Of a DNA stretch of 64,000 bases, positions 43,182 through 51,173 are shown piece by piece. The DNA lies in the NCBI RefSeq assembly GCF_041197575.1, contig NZ_JBDKXB010000012.1:36965-100964 (forward strand), given 5' to 3'. The translations under genes were made by a program, and so were the position numbers. The first letter of the stretch is position 1, and the number at the start of each line of letters is the position of its first letter. The notes beneath the pieces were generated by a model, which was not told where the DNA came from, did not search any database, and saw only the letters and a list, made by a program, of their open reading frames with translations. The stretch is from Thioalkalicoccus limnaeus (GTDB lineage: Bacteria > Pseudomonadota > Gammaproteobacteria > Chromatiales > Chromatiaceae).

Positions 43182-43912
43182 TCGACGCGGCAAGCGATGG
43201 GGAGCAACTGGATCTGTTGTGGGTCTATCTGCAACAGGAGCCGCTCTTCTGGCTGACGGCGACATTGGCGGCCTACGCGATCGGACACGGGTTGCAAAGG
43301 GTCAGCGGGGGGACGCCGCTGGTCAACTCGGTCGTCATCGCGATCCTGCTGCTGGTCTGTCTTCTCACGCTGACCGGCACCAGTTATGCGACCTATTTCG
43401 ACGGCGCGCAATTCGTGCATTTCCTGTTGGGTCCAGCGACCGTGCTGCTCGCCGTGCCGCTCTATCGCAACCGCCATCGGATCCGACGGTTACTGATACC
43501 GATGGCGATCGCGCTATTCGCTGGATCCATCACGGCCATCCTGTCGGCGGTTGTGGTGGCCCAACTCCTCGGGGCCAGCCACGAGACGCTGTTGTCGTTG
43601 GCGCCCAAGTCGGCGACGACCCCGATCGCGATGGGGATCGCCGAAGAGATCGGTGGCTTGCCATCCTTGACCGCAACCTTGGTGATCGCGACCGGTATCA
43701 TCGGGGCCATCGTCGTGGCTCCGTTGCTGGCCTGGCTCAAGGTGACCGACTGGGCGGCCTGGGGATTCGCGGCCGGTGTCGCGTCGCACGGATTGGGCGC
43801 CGCTCGTGCCTTTCAGGTGAACCAGATCGCGGGGGCCTTCGCGGGCATTGGGATGGGGCTGAATGCGCTGCTGACGGCCGTGCTGGTGCCATTGTTGGCG
43901 ACCTGGGTTTGA
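43178..43912 (+). CDS. lrgB: LrgB-family membrane protein
   Basis: A 244-residue membrane protein with about seven helices. Signature blocks are GGTPLVNSVVIAILLLV near the N terminus, FLLGPATVLLAVPLY, LAPKSATTPIAMGIAEEIGG and ASHGLGAARAFQ. It starts with GTG inside the lrgA stop. LrgAB-type pairs are linked to programmed lysis and to pyruvate or glycolate transport in different organisms. The following gene, a peptidoglycan carboxypeptidase, fits a cell-wall theme. Confidence 0.92.
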   Translation: MIDAASDGEQLDLLWVYLQQEPLFWLTATLAAYAIGHGLQRVSGGTPLVNSVVIAILLLVCLLTLTGTSYATYFDGAQFVHFLLGPATVLLAVPLYRNRHRIRRLLIPMAIALFAGSITAILSAVVVAQLLGASHETLLSLAPKSATTPIAMGIAEEIGGLPSLTATLVIATGIIGAIVVAPLLAWLKVTDWAAWGFAAGVASHGLGAARAFQVNQIAGAFAGIGMGLNALLTAVLVPLLATWV

Positions 43913-44312
43913 CGCCGGGCGCCAGATGCCGACCAAGCGACTGGCTGTCCTGCGCTCCGGGATTTCCGGGTGCCGGTCGCCGCGACCAGCTCGGTTGCCG
44001 CTGAGCGCCGCGATCCGCTGGGGTGGGTATCCGCGGTGGCCCGGCGGTGTTCCGTTGGATCGTCGCGCCTGGTGTGCCGTGGGCGCGCCCATTCGGTTAT
44101 GCTTCGTTCATTGGCCGCCGAGCGGCCGACCGGGAGGCACCGTGCGAGCATAGCGGTGCGGCCGTGGTCCGAGGCGATCTCCTGCCGGGATTCGCGCCAC
44201 AGGCCGTGCCAACGGTGCTTGCTCTGATCCCTCGTTCGGCTTGCCGCCAGTCGCCGCCATCGGCGCTGGGGGTGGAGCCCGGACAGCTGTCGTTCGATAG
44301 CGATAGAAGTTT
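43913..44312. other. Intergenic region upstream of dacB
   Basis: 400 bases on the leader side of dacB. No gene, repeat or structured RNA was recognised; open frames are arginine-rich chance sequences. Confidence 0.45.
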
Positions 44313-45557
44313 ATGACTGCACGATACCGTTTGTTTTGCGCCTGGATCCTGTTGGTGTCCCTTGTGGCATCCTTCATCGGCAATGTCGCCTGCGCGGCTG
44401 GGCAGGCGCTCGACCGTGTCTTGGGGCTGCCCCACGCGAGCCTCCTGGTCGTCGAATCCGGGGCGCCGGTGATCGCCCGCGGGGCCGATCGGCCCATGAT
44501 CCCGGCCTCGACGATGAAGCTGCTGACGGCGCTCGCCGCCATCGACCGCTGGGGATTGGACCATCGTTTCGCCACCCGCTTCTACCTCAGTTCCGATGAC
44601 TGGCTGTGGGTCGAAGGTTCGGGGGATCCGTATCTGGTCTCCGAGGAACTCGACCTGATCGTGGCGGCTTTGAAGCGAGCCGGCGTTCGGTCGGTCACGG
44701 GCATCGGCATCGATGACGCGCTGTTCGACCGCAACCTCCGCATCCCCGGCCGTTCGAGGAGCGCCAATCCATACGATGCGCCGGTCAGCGCCTTCGCTGT
44801 CAATTTCAACACCATCCACCTCCAGGTGACCGGGGCTCAGGTCCAGAGCGCTGAAACACAGACACCCCTGACGGCGTTAGGTCGCGAACTCGGCGCACGC
44901 CTCGGCGACGGGTCGCATCGCATCAATCTGCAGGAGCCTGATCGAGCCCTGCGTTACGCGGGCGAGTTGCTGGCGGCCAAACTAGCGGCCGAGGGCATCC
45001 TGGTTGGGGCTGGTCAGCGTGTCGGTCCGGTTCCGTCCGGCGCGCGATCGGTGGCGACGCACCATAACTCCCGAGACCTCCGGGGGGTGTTGGTGCCGAT
45101 GCTCGAGTATTCGAACAACTTCATCGCGAACCAGTTGTTCTTGCTGCTGGGCGCTGACCCGCGGGGCGGATCCCTGGGCATGGCGCGTTCGCAGGCGGCT
45201 ATGACCGAGTGGGCACGAAACCGTTTTGGCTGGCGCGACTTCACGATCGAGGATGGTGCCGGTCTGTCGCGGGGCAACCGGCTCAGCGCACACCAATTGG
45301 CAGATGTCGTCACGGCCTTTCTGCCTTATGTCGACCTGATGCCGGTCCAGCCCGGGAACAGCGCCGTCCGCGCGAAGACCGGGACCCTGACGGGGGTCAG
45401 CACCTATGCTGGCGTTATACGGCGCGAGAACGCTTGGTCATCCTTTGTGCTGCTCGTCAATCAGCCGGTCGATCATGGCTTGCGGCGCCAGGTTGCCGAC
45501 GATTTGGCGCGGATCGAAACCCTCGAGCGGTTCTGTCTTGCTCGACGATGCGATTGA
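44313..45557 (+). CDS. dacB: D-alanyl-D-alanine carboxypeptidase/endopeptidase (PBP4 type, family S13)
   Basis: A 414-residue periplasmic penicillin-binding protein with a signal peptide (cleavage near VACAA, residue 29). The three active-site motifs are SxxK (Ser66-Thr-Met-Lys69 in PASTMKLLTALAA), SxN (YSNNFIAN) and KTG (AKTGTLTGV). The insert between motifs is shorter than in E. coli PBP4, which gives the smaller size. It trims and cleaves peptidoglycan cross-links. The protease gene follows after 18 bases, suggesting a shared transcript. Confidence 0.93.
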   Translation: MTARYRLFCAWILLVSLVASFIGNVACAAGQALDRVLGLPHASLLVVESGAPVIARGADRPMIPASTMKLLTALAAIDRWGLDHRFATRFYLSSDDWLWVEGSGDPYLVSEELDLIVAALKRAGVRSVTGIGIDDALFDRNLRIPGRSRSANPYDAPVSAFAVNFNTIHLQVTGAQVQSAETQTPLTALGRELGARLGDGSHRINLQEPDRALRYAGELLAAKLAAEGILVGAGQRVGPVPSGARSVATHHNSRDLRGVLVPMLEYSNNFIANQLFLLLGADPRGGSLGMARSQAAMTEWARNRFGWRDFTIEDGAGLSRGNRLSAHQLADVVTAFLPYVDLMPVQPGNSAVRAKTGTLTGVSTYAGVIRRENAWSSFVLLVNQPVDHGLRRQVADDLARIETLERFCLARRCD

Positions 45558-45575
45558 CCGCCTGGAGGTGCCCCC

Positions 45576-46448
45576 ATGCAAACGACCCATTGGCGAAGGT
45601 CCATGTTCTTGATCTGGTTATTGCCATGGGCGCTATTGGGGTGTGCGATGCCGGTCGCTGAAACAACCGGGGAGCCGCCGGCCGCCCTCCCGGCGGCGCG
45701 TCTGGTCGGCGGCAACGAGGCAGCGGCCTTTCCGTATCGCAAGGCGCGCGGCGGTTACCCATCCCTGGCACCCTTGCTGCGCCAGGTGACGCCCGCGGTC
45801 GTCAACATTTCCGTGGTTTCCGAGGTCGCGATGCGCGAGCATCCATTCTTGCGCGACCCGGACTTCCGTCGATTCATCGAAAAGTTCGATCTTCCGGTCC
45901 CAGATGGGCGTCGCACCGAACGGCGACAGAGTGTGGGCTCTGGTGTCGTCGTCGATTCCGCGCGCGGATTCGTCTTGACCAATCATCATCTGGTCGAGGA
46001 TGCAAAGGAGATCACGGTGACCTTCAACGACCAGCGCAGCTACCGAGCCCGCCTTCTCGGCGGCGATGCCGGAGCCGACGTCGCCGTCCTGCAGATCGAG
46101 CCGGTGAGGAGCGTGACATTGCGGTTCGGTGATTCCGATGATTTGGAGGTTGGCGATTTCGTCATCGCGATCGGGAATCCGTTCGGACTCGGGCAGACCG
46201 TCACGTCGGGCATCGTCAGCGCCGTCGGCCGCACCGGGGTCGGCGGCCATCGCCTGGGGGAATTGATTCAAACCGACGCATCGATCAATCCCGGGAACTC
46301 GGGCGGACCACTGATCAATCTGGCCGGCGAGGTCGTCGGAATCAACACGGCGCTGATTGGTCCGACGGGAGGCAATGTCGGCATCGGCTTCTCGGTACCG
46401 AGCAACCGGGCGCGTGCAGCGCTCGATCGTGTGCTGGCAGGCCGTTAG
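45576..46448 (+). CDS. HtrA/DegP-like serine protease, PDZ-less, predicted lipoprotein
   Basis: A 290-residue trypsin-like protease. The N terminus has a hydrophobic stretch ending in LLGC (Cys23), consistent with a lipoprotein signal. The catalytic triad is His138 (LTNHHLVEDA), Asp168 (ADVAVL) and Ser242 (NPGNSGGP), and the core blocks AIGNPFGLGQTVTSGIVSAVGR and QTDASINPG are intact. The protein ends right after the protease domain (SVPSNRARAALDRVLAGR), so no PDZ domain is present, unlike DegP, DegQ and DegS. GGAGG precedes the ATG. It follows dacB closely and may act on envelope proteins. Confidence 0.9.
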   Translation: MQTTHWRRSMFLIWLLPWALLGCAMPVAETTGEPPAALPAARLVGGNEAAAFPYRKARGGYPSLAPLLRQVTPAVVNISVVSEVAMREHPFLRDPDFRRFIEKFDLPVPDGRRTERRQSVGSGVVVDSARGFVLTNHHLVEDAKEITVTFNDQRSYRARLLGGDAGADVAVLQIEPVRSVTLRFGDSDDLEVGDFVIAIGNPFGLGQTVTSGIVSAVGRTGVGGHRLGELIQTDASINPGNSGGPLINLAGEVVGINTALIGPTGGNVGIGFSVPSNRARAALDRVLAGR

Positions 46449-46551
46449 TTCGACCAGACCTAAGCGTGGGATGACACCGCTGATTTCGTTTCCGACGATC
46501 GACCGTCGGCTGCCTTGCGACGGGTCCGGCGCGGGAGAGCCGTCTCATGTT

Positions 46552-46580
46552 CGTCACTCCCGCCGAAGCGGGGCAGTTGG
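46552..46580 (+). repeat. REP-like palindromic element
   Basis: A CCCGC-CGAA-GCGGG hairpin preceded by CGTCACT and followed by CAGTTGG resembles the common gammaproteobacterial intergenic element that reads roughly CGTCATTCCCGCGAAAGCGGG. It makes the upstream ATG of the next gene (46547) an unlikely start, because the extra residues VTPAEAG come from this element. Confidence 0.55.
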
Positions 46581-46600
46581 AACCGAGGTGCGATAGGGCG

Positions 46601-47707
46601 ATGGCGAAGGATGATTTCATCCAACTGGACGGTTCCAGGGTCGTCTTTCGATACGGATGCCTGCACGACGAACCGCCGTTCGACGCGGAGATAGGCTGTC
46701 CCCTGGTCGCCGGGTTGCATCGGGACCACGAAGCGATCCTGGAACAGCACCGCGCTTGGGCGCGGGGCTTCGGTATTCTGCCGAACGGCGACACCTACGA
46801 CAGGTACTGTGACACGCGGTTCGACCTGATCTCGGCGTATCAATATTACGATTTGCCGGTCGAGGCCGCGGTCACCGCTGCCCATCTCATGACCTGGTTC
46901 TTCGTGTTCGACGACGTCATGGATATCAGCCTGTCCCCGGAGCAGGACATTCGCTCGTATCGGAAACGGCTCTGCGAGCGGCACCTCGATCTGTTGGCCG
47001 GAGGCGAGGCGTCGGAGAGCGACCCGCCCGTCATCGTGGCCTTCGACGATTTTCTTCAGCAGGTCCGTCAGCTTTGCGAGCCATCTCTCCAGCCCTGGTA
47101 TGAGCGCATGGCGCACCACCTTCGCGAGTATGTGATGGGCACGCATTGGGAGAGCCTGATCGGCCCGACGACGGCGGCCAACAGCAACACGGCGTTCTAT
47201 CTACAGGTGCGGCACATGACTGTAGGGGTTGCCCCTTGCCTCGATTTGATGGCGGTTGCCAAACAGATACCGCCGACGCCCGTTCTCGCCGATCCTTTCG
47301 TCCGCCGGATGGAGCGGTTGGCGGTCAACTACAGCATATGGATCAACGACCTTGCGGGTCTCTGTCGCGATGTCAGGCAAGGGCTCGGCAACGTCGTCTT
47401 CACACTCCAGCAGGACGACTCGCTCAGCATGGCTGACGCCGTCCGCACCGTCGCGCGCCGGTGCAACGGCGAACTGGATGCTTTTCTGGACGTCGAGCGG
47501 CAGCTTCCCCTCCTGCTCGGAGACGAGTTCGCTGGACATGAAGCCGCTTACCTATCCTATGCGGATGTGCTCAAGCGCTGGATGCGCGGCCTCGTGGACT
47601 GGTCCGCGCGGAGCGCCCGGTATCAGCGGTTCGACGTCGACATGGCGTTGCAGAACGGGACCTCGATACGGCAGGCGTCAAAACAGTACGGGCCGGCAAC
47701 AGGGTAG
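46601..47707 (+). CDS. Class I terpene synthase
   Basis: About 368 residues with the bacterial sesquiterpene-synthase layout. The aspartate-rich metal motif is DDVMD (104-108, in TWFFVFDDVMD). The effector-Arg region is VRHMTVGVAP (Arg204). The NSE-type triad region reads NDLAGLCRD (249-257): Asn is kept, but the expected Ser is Gly253 and the Glu is Asp257. The RY pair that senses diphosphate is Arg340-Tyr341. Such enzymes ionise farnesyl or geranyl diphosphate and cyclise it with three Mg ions. The start chosen avoids a repeat. No P450 or methyltransferase is adjacent; a GNAT gene follows after 320 bases. The product cannot be predicted. Confidence 0.82.
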   Translation: MAKDDFIQLDGSRVVFRYGCLHDEPPFDAEIGCPLVAGLHRDHEAILEQHRAWARGFGILPNGDTYDRYCDTRFDLISAYQYYDLPVEAAVTAAHLMTWFFVFDDVMDISLSPEQDIRSYRKRLCERHLDLLAGGEASESDPPVIVAFDDFLQQVRQLCEPSLQPWYERMAHHLREYVMGTHWESLIGPTTAANSNTAFYLQVRHMTVGVAPCLDLMAVAKQIPPTPVLADPFVRRMERLAVNYSIWINDLAGLCRDVRQGLGNVVFTLQQDDSLSMADAVRTVARRCNGELDAFLDVERQLPLLLGDEFAGHEAAYLSYADVLKRWMRGLVDWSARSARYQRFDVDMALQNGTSIRQASKQYGPATG

Positions 47708-48030
47708 GCCACGGGGTCCCCGGGTTCGATCCATCGATCGTCAACGGGCTCGTCAGGAGCGATCCTCGGCCGCCTTTTTGCGGAATCGAAAAGGGTCTGG
47801 CTACGGGCGCAAGTTCGGCGCGATGGGTATCCATGAGTCCGTCAACGCCGAGACCTTATGGATCCGCTAGGCGTCTGGCTCCCCGGGGAGGTCGCCTCGG
47901 CTCGTAGGCAAGGATGGCCCGTGGTAGCGAGAAACCGTGGTCCGTGCCCGGCCTTCCTGTTTCGACGCCGCGCGACGACAAGCGTCTGCGCGCCGCGCCG
48001 ACCAAATGGCCCTGCATTGGGGAACTACCT
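47708..48030. other. Intergenic region between terpene synthase and GNAT genes
   Basis: About 320 bases with no recognisable gene, terminator or promoter. Only very short open frames are present. Confidence 0.45.
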
Positions 48031-48603
48031 ATGATAGTGGACTACCGTCGTGCGACCCCCGAGGATTCGGTCTTCATAAAGGAGGTTGCCGGACACTCGT
48101 TGGTTCGCCGGAACAATCCAGACACAAGACTGTTCTGCCACTGGCTGGACAGGTACATGACCGGCGACAACCGTCATGATGGCCTATGCCATACACACTT
48201 TCTGGTCACGTGCAACGGGTTAGCGGTCGGCCATGTCGCTGAGTACCTCTATGACCGCGAAGTCCGCCATGGCAACGCGCCACCTGGCAGGGTGTGTTAT
48301 GTCGGTTTCGACATCCATCCTGATTTTTGGGGCCGTGGCATTATGAAATCGGCGCTTCGCCGGTATATCGATGATGGATTCGAGGACCAGCGATTCAGCC
48401 AGTTGATCTCGGAGTGTCTCACAACCAATTCGAGGTGCCGGCGATTGCTCGAAGGCCTGGGATTTCAGTCTCCGAGTGTCGGCCTGCCCGACCAGCTATG
48501 GACTATGTGGAAGTACAAGGGGCTTAGCCCGAAGGCCAGGTACGGCTACGCGCATGAGGAATGGTCGAACGACTCGAGGCAGGAATCTGCCGAGGGAAAA
48601 TGA
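48031..48603 (+). CDS. GNAT-family N-acetyltransferase
   Basis: A 190-residue acetyltransferase. The acetyl-CoA motif A is in VGFDIHPDFWGRGIMKSALRR (R-G-x-G/I type) and the motif B region is TNSRCRRLLEGLGF, typical of RimJ/RimL-like GNATs. The substrate is unknown. TGGGGA lies about 8 bases before the ATG. Codons rare in the neighbouring genes (ATA, AGA, AGG, TTA) occur, and the G+C is visibly lower, suggesting recent transfer. It is downstream of the terpene synthase on the same strand but separated by 323 bases, so joint function is only a possibility. Confidence 0.8.
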   Translation: MIVDYRRATPEDSVFIKEVAGHSLVRRNNPDTRLFCHWLDRYMTGDNRHDGLCHTHFLVTCNGLAVGHVAEYLYDREVRHGNAPPGRVCYVGFDIHPDFWGRGIMKSALRRYIDDGFEDQRFSQLISECLTTNSRCRRLLEGLGFQSPSVGLPDQLWTMWKYKGLSPKARYGYAHEEWSNDSRQESAEGK

Positions 48604-48726
48604 ATCGGAGGGCCAGCCTTTTCCCTTCCCCCTGAGCCGGGCGGGCAGAGCAATGCGATGCGCGTGCAGGCGGTTCCGTGTTCACGGCCCTGAAGGTGGC
48701 ATACGCGGCCTGGTTTTTCCTGACGG

Positions 48727-48796
48727 TATCAATCGTCCCGAAAGTAATCGGAGGCGGGTCGCCGCGATCCCCGGCGGGAGGGATCCCGCCGTCGAG
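48727..48796 (+). repeat. 70-bp three-hairpin element, copy 2
   Basis: Ungapped match in 65 of 70 positions to 11494-11563, in the same orientation. Hairpins correspond to 48738-48751, 48757-48769 and 48772-48791; the last is the 8-bp stem with GGGA loop and is identical in both copies. It lies between the GNAT gene and a convergent minus-strand gene. Confidence 0.8.
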
Positions 48797-48887
48797 TCGA
48801 TCGCGAAACAGGGGCATGAAGGCGGCTGCCCGCAGTATCAGCATCCTGCGCGTATGATCGTCCCCGCTCCGGCGGTAGCCTTGTCTT

Positions 48888-49208
48888 CTATCGATCGGAG
48901 TCTTGCCGCTCCTTGAACATGGTGACGGCCTTCTTCCGTTGCTGGCGCAGTATCTGGAGGCGACGCTCGAGCTGAGTGCGCTCCGTCTCGTCGGGGATCT
49001 CGCCCAAGCGCTCGCGGATCGTCTTTTCCTGGTCCTTCATATCGGCGAGCAGGGCCTTCAGTCGTGCCCGTCGCGCCTTATGGCGACGATCCGTCGCCGA
49101 CAGGAGCCGCAGCGCCTCAACGAGGCGTTTCGCCTGTTTGCCGAGCTGTTTCCGGAGGCGTTCGAGCCTGTTCGCGCTGGCCGACGACGTCGTGGATTTC
49201 TTGTTCAT
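48888..49208 (-). CDS. Small charged coiled-coil protein (possible)
   Basis: A 106-residue frame, Lys/Arg/Glu-rich and entirely helical (RLERLRKQLGKQAKRLVEALRLL, then DQEKTIRERLGEIPDETER and QLERRLQILRQQRKKAV). The length, regular heptads and end at a normal stop suggest a real protein, but its start overlaps the 3' end of the Na/Pi cotransporter gene by 92 bases and no ribosome binding site is visible. It may instead be a displaced C-terminal part of that gene after a frameshift. Confidence 0.45.
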   Translation of the reverse strand: MNKKSTTSSASANRLERLRKQLGKQAKRLVEALRLLSATDRRHKARRARLKALLADMKDQEKTIRERLGEIPDETERTQLERRLQILRQQRKKAVTMFKERQDSDR

Positions 49209-50967
49209 CGAGGTGAATGTCGTGGTCGATCTCGCGCATGATCGGTTCCGCGGGGGCAAAAACGACTCGGGCCATGTTGATCAGATTCTTGGCGATATCG
49301 TAGGTGTAGCCGCTGTCGTTCATCAACGAGGTGGCAACCCCGGAGTTGATCCGCCGTTCACGGATCAAGCGGTCGAGTTGGCCATTGGCGACGATATCCT
49401 GTTCCTCGGTCTCGACACGCAGTATATCGAAGGATAGAGCAGGATTCTCCTCGACGCCCTGCGCGATCCGTTGCAGTTCGTGCAAGAGCCGGATCAGTCG
49501 CGCACGCAACGCGAGGTATTCGCGTTGCAGATGTGGGTTCGTAGACACCATGAAGCGCACCAGGTTCTTTTGCAGGTGCTTGATGTCTTTGAGGGCTTCG
49601 ATCAGGTCCTGGCTCGCGGCGCGGAGCCGGAACGCCTGCGCCGTTTGGCTGTCGTGGGTCTCGATCTGGGCAATGAAGTCGACGATGGCGCCATGCAGGG
49701 GTTTGACACGACGCTGGTAGTAGTCGTCGACATCGATCACGCGGGTTCGTTCGGGAGGGACTTGGGCCTGTTCGAGCCCCTGGCCGCGACGCAGCCGTGC
49801 CGGCTCGATGTGGAGGACCAACGCCATGATGTCGAAGACGTTCTGGAACAGGTGATCGAGCTCCTTGCGGACCGCCTCGAGCCCGGCCTCGGGTGTCTGG
49901 AGCAGGCCCTCGTTGATGAAGCGCGGGGTGCTGACCGTGCGCGGGCGCGGTTTCAGGCGTTGCTCTAGCAGGGTCACGAGATTCCCGATGAACGGCAGCA
50001 ACAGCAGGATGCCGGTCAGGTTGAACAGCGTGTGGAACAGGGCCAGCTTCAACGTGAAGTCGTCGGCACCGATCCCGAGCCAATCGCCGAGGGCCTCGAC
50101 GATCATCACGAACTGGTGGATGAACACCAGGGCGACAACACCGGTCAAGAGGTTGAAGATCAGGTGCGCCGCGGCCAGGCGCCGGCCTTCGATATTGGCC
50201 CCGAGGGCACCGATGATGGCCGTGATGGTCGTGCCGACATTGGCCCCGATCGACAGGGCGAGCGCGTTTTCGTAGGTGATCTGGCCGGCCGCGAGCGCCG
50301 TGATCGTCAAGACCAGCGTCGCGTGGCTCGACTGCATGACGACGGTCGCGAAGATGCCGAGCGCGGTGAAGATCAGGAGTCCGCGCAGGCCCGGAACGGC
50401 ATAGGCGGCGAGGTCGATGGTGTCGCGAAAGGCCTCGAAGCCGATCTTCATGTAGTGGATGCCGAGGAACAGAAAACCGACCCCGGCCAGGATGTAGCCC
50501 AGTCCCTTCAGCGTCGTGGAGCGCTGGAAGACCAGCAGGACCCCGAAGATCAACAGCGGCATCGCATAGGCCGCGATGTCGACCTTGACGCCGACGCCGG
50601 CGATCAGCCAGGCCCCGGTCGTGGTGCCGAGGTTGGCCCCGAATAGGATGCCGATCCCCTGCGCCAGCCCGATCAGTCCGGCGCTCAAGAACGAGATCGT
50701 GATCACCGTGACCAGCGAGCTCGATTGCATCAGCGTCGTGGCCAAGACGCCGAAGGTCAGGCTCTTCCACAGGCGGCTCGTGGCCCATTGCAGGAAGCGT
50801 TCGAGGGCTCCCCCGGTGAAGGCGCGAAAGCCGTTTTCGAGCGCCATCATGCCGAACAGGAAGATCGCGACACCGGCGGCGATCTGCGTCAGGTTCGGGT
50901 CGAGCCACAGGGCCCAAGCCAGGATCACGAGGGCCGTTGGCAGCGGCAGGTAACGGAGCTTGGCCAT
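49117..50967 (-). CDS. Na+/phosphate cotransporter family protein with PhoU-like C terminus
   Basis: About 616 residues. Two Na/Pi-cotransporter repeats each contain the QSS motif: MQSSSLVTVITISFLSAG with GANLGTTTGAW, and MQSSHATLVLTITALAAG with GANVGTTITA. About eight membrane helices lie in the first 370 residues, followed by a helical cytoplasmic PhoU-like domain of about 240 residues. The family imports phosphate with sodium or adjusts phosphate balance. The ATG gives MAKLRYLPLP; an upstream in-frame extension is arginine-rich and unlikely. The last 30 residues overlap the small coiled-coil frame. Confidence 0.9.
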   Translation of the reverse strand: MAKLRYLPLPTALVILAWALWLDPNLTQIAAGVAIFLFGMMALENGFRAFTGGALERFLQWATSRLWKSLTFGVLATTLMQSSSLVTVITISFLSAGLIGLAQGIGILFGANLGTTTGAWLIAGVGVKVDIAAYAMPLLIFGVLLVFQRSTTLKGLGYILAGVGFLFLGIHYMKIGFEAFRDTIDLAAYAVPGLRGLLIFTALGIFATVVMQSSHATLVLTITALAAGQITYENALALSIGANVGTTITAIIGALGANIEGRRLAAAHLIFNLLTGVVALVFIHQFVMIVEALGDWLGIGADDFTLKLALFHTLFNLTGILLLLPFIGNLVTLLEQRLKPRPRTVSTPRFINEGLLQTPEAGLEAVRKELDHLFQNVFDIMALVLHIEPARLRRGQGLEQAQVPPERTRVIDVDDYYQRRVKPLHGAIVDFIAQIETHDSQTAQAFRLRAASQDLIEALKDIKHLQKNLVRFMVSTNPHLQREYLALRARLIRLLHELQRIAQGVEENPALSFDILRVETEEQDIVANGQLDRLIRERRINSGVATSLMNDSGYTYDIAKNLINMARVVFAPAEPIMREIDHDIHLDEQEIHDVVGQREQARTPPETARQTGETPR

Positions 50968-51173
50968 GTACTCGAATCCTGGCGTGGAACCCCCGGGGTT
51001 GGCTGACGAGCAGGCGCGCCCGCCCGCGCGACCCATCATGGGCAGGCTCGATCGAGCGAACGGGTCCGCAAAGGCTGGGCTGACCGTGTTGGTCCGCGCG
51101 CGGGTCGCGCGCCTTGCATTCATCAAACTGTAACATCGAGCTGGTGTCGATGCCACGGCGCCGAGCTGTCGGT

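Noticed and set aside
46547..46600. Upstream ATG as start of the terpene synthase
   Set aside because: The 18 extra residues are encoded by a REP-like palindrome and are not protein-like; the ATG at 46601 is preferred.
47720..47735. GGGTTCGATCC as a tRNA T-loop
   Set aside because: No acceptor, D or anticodon stems can be drawn around it.
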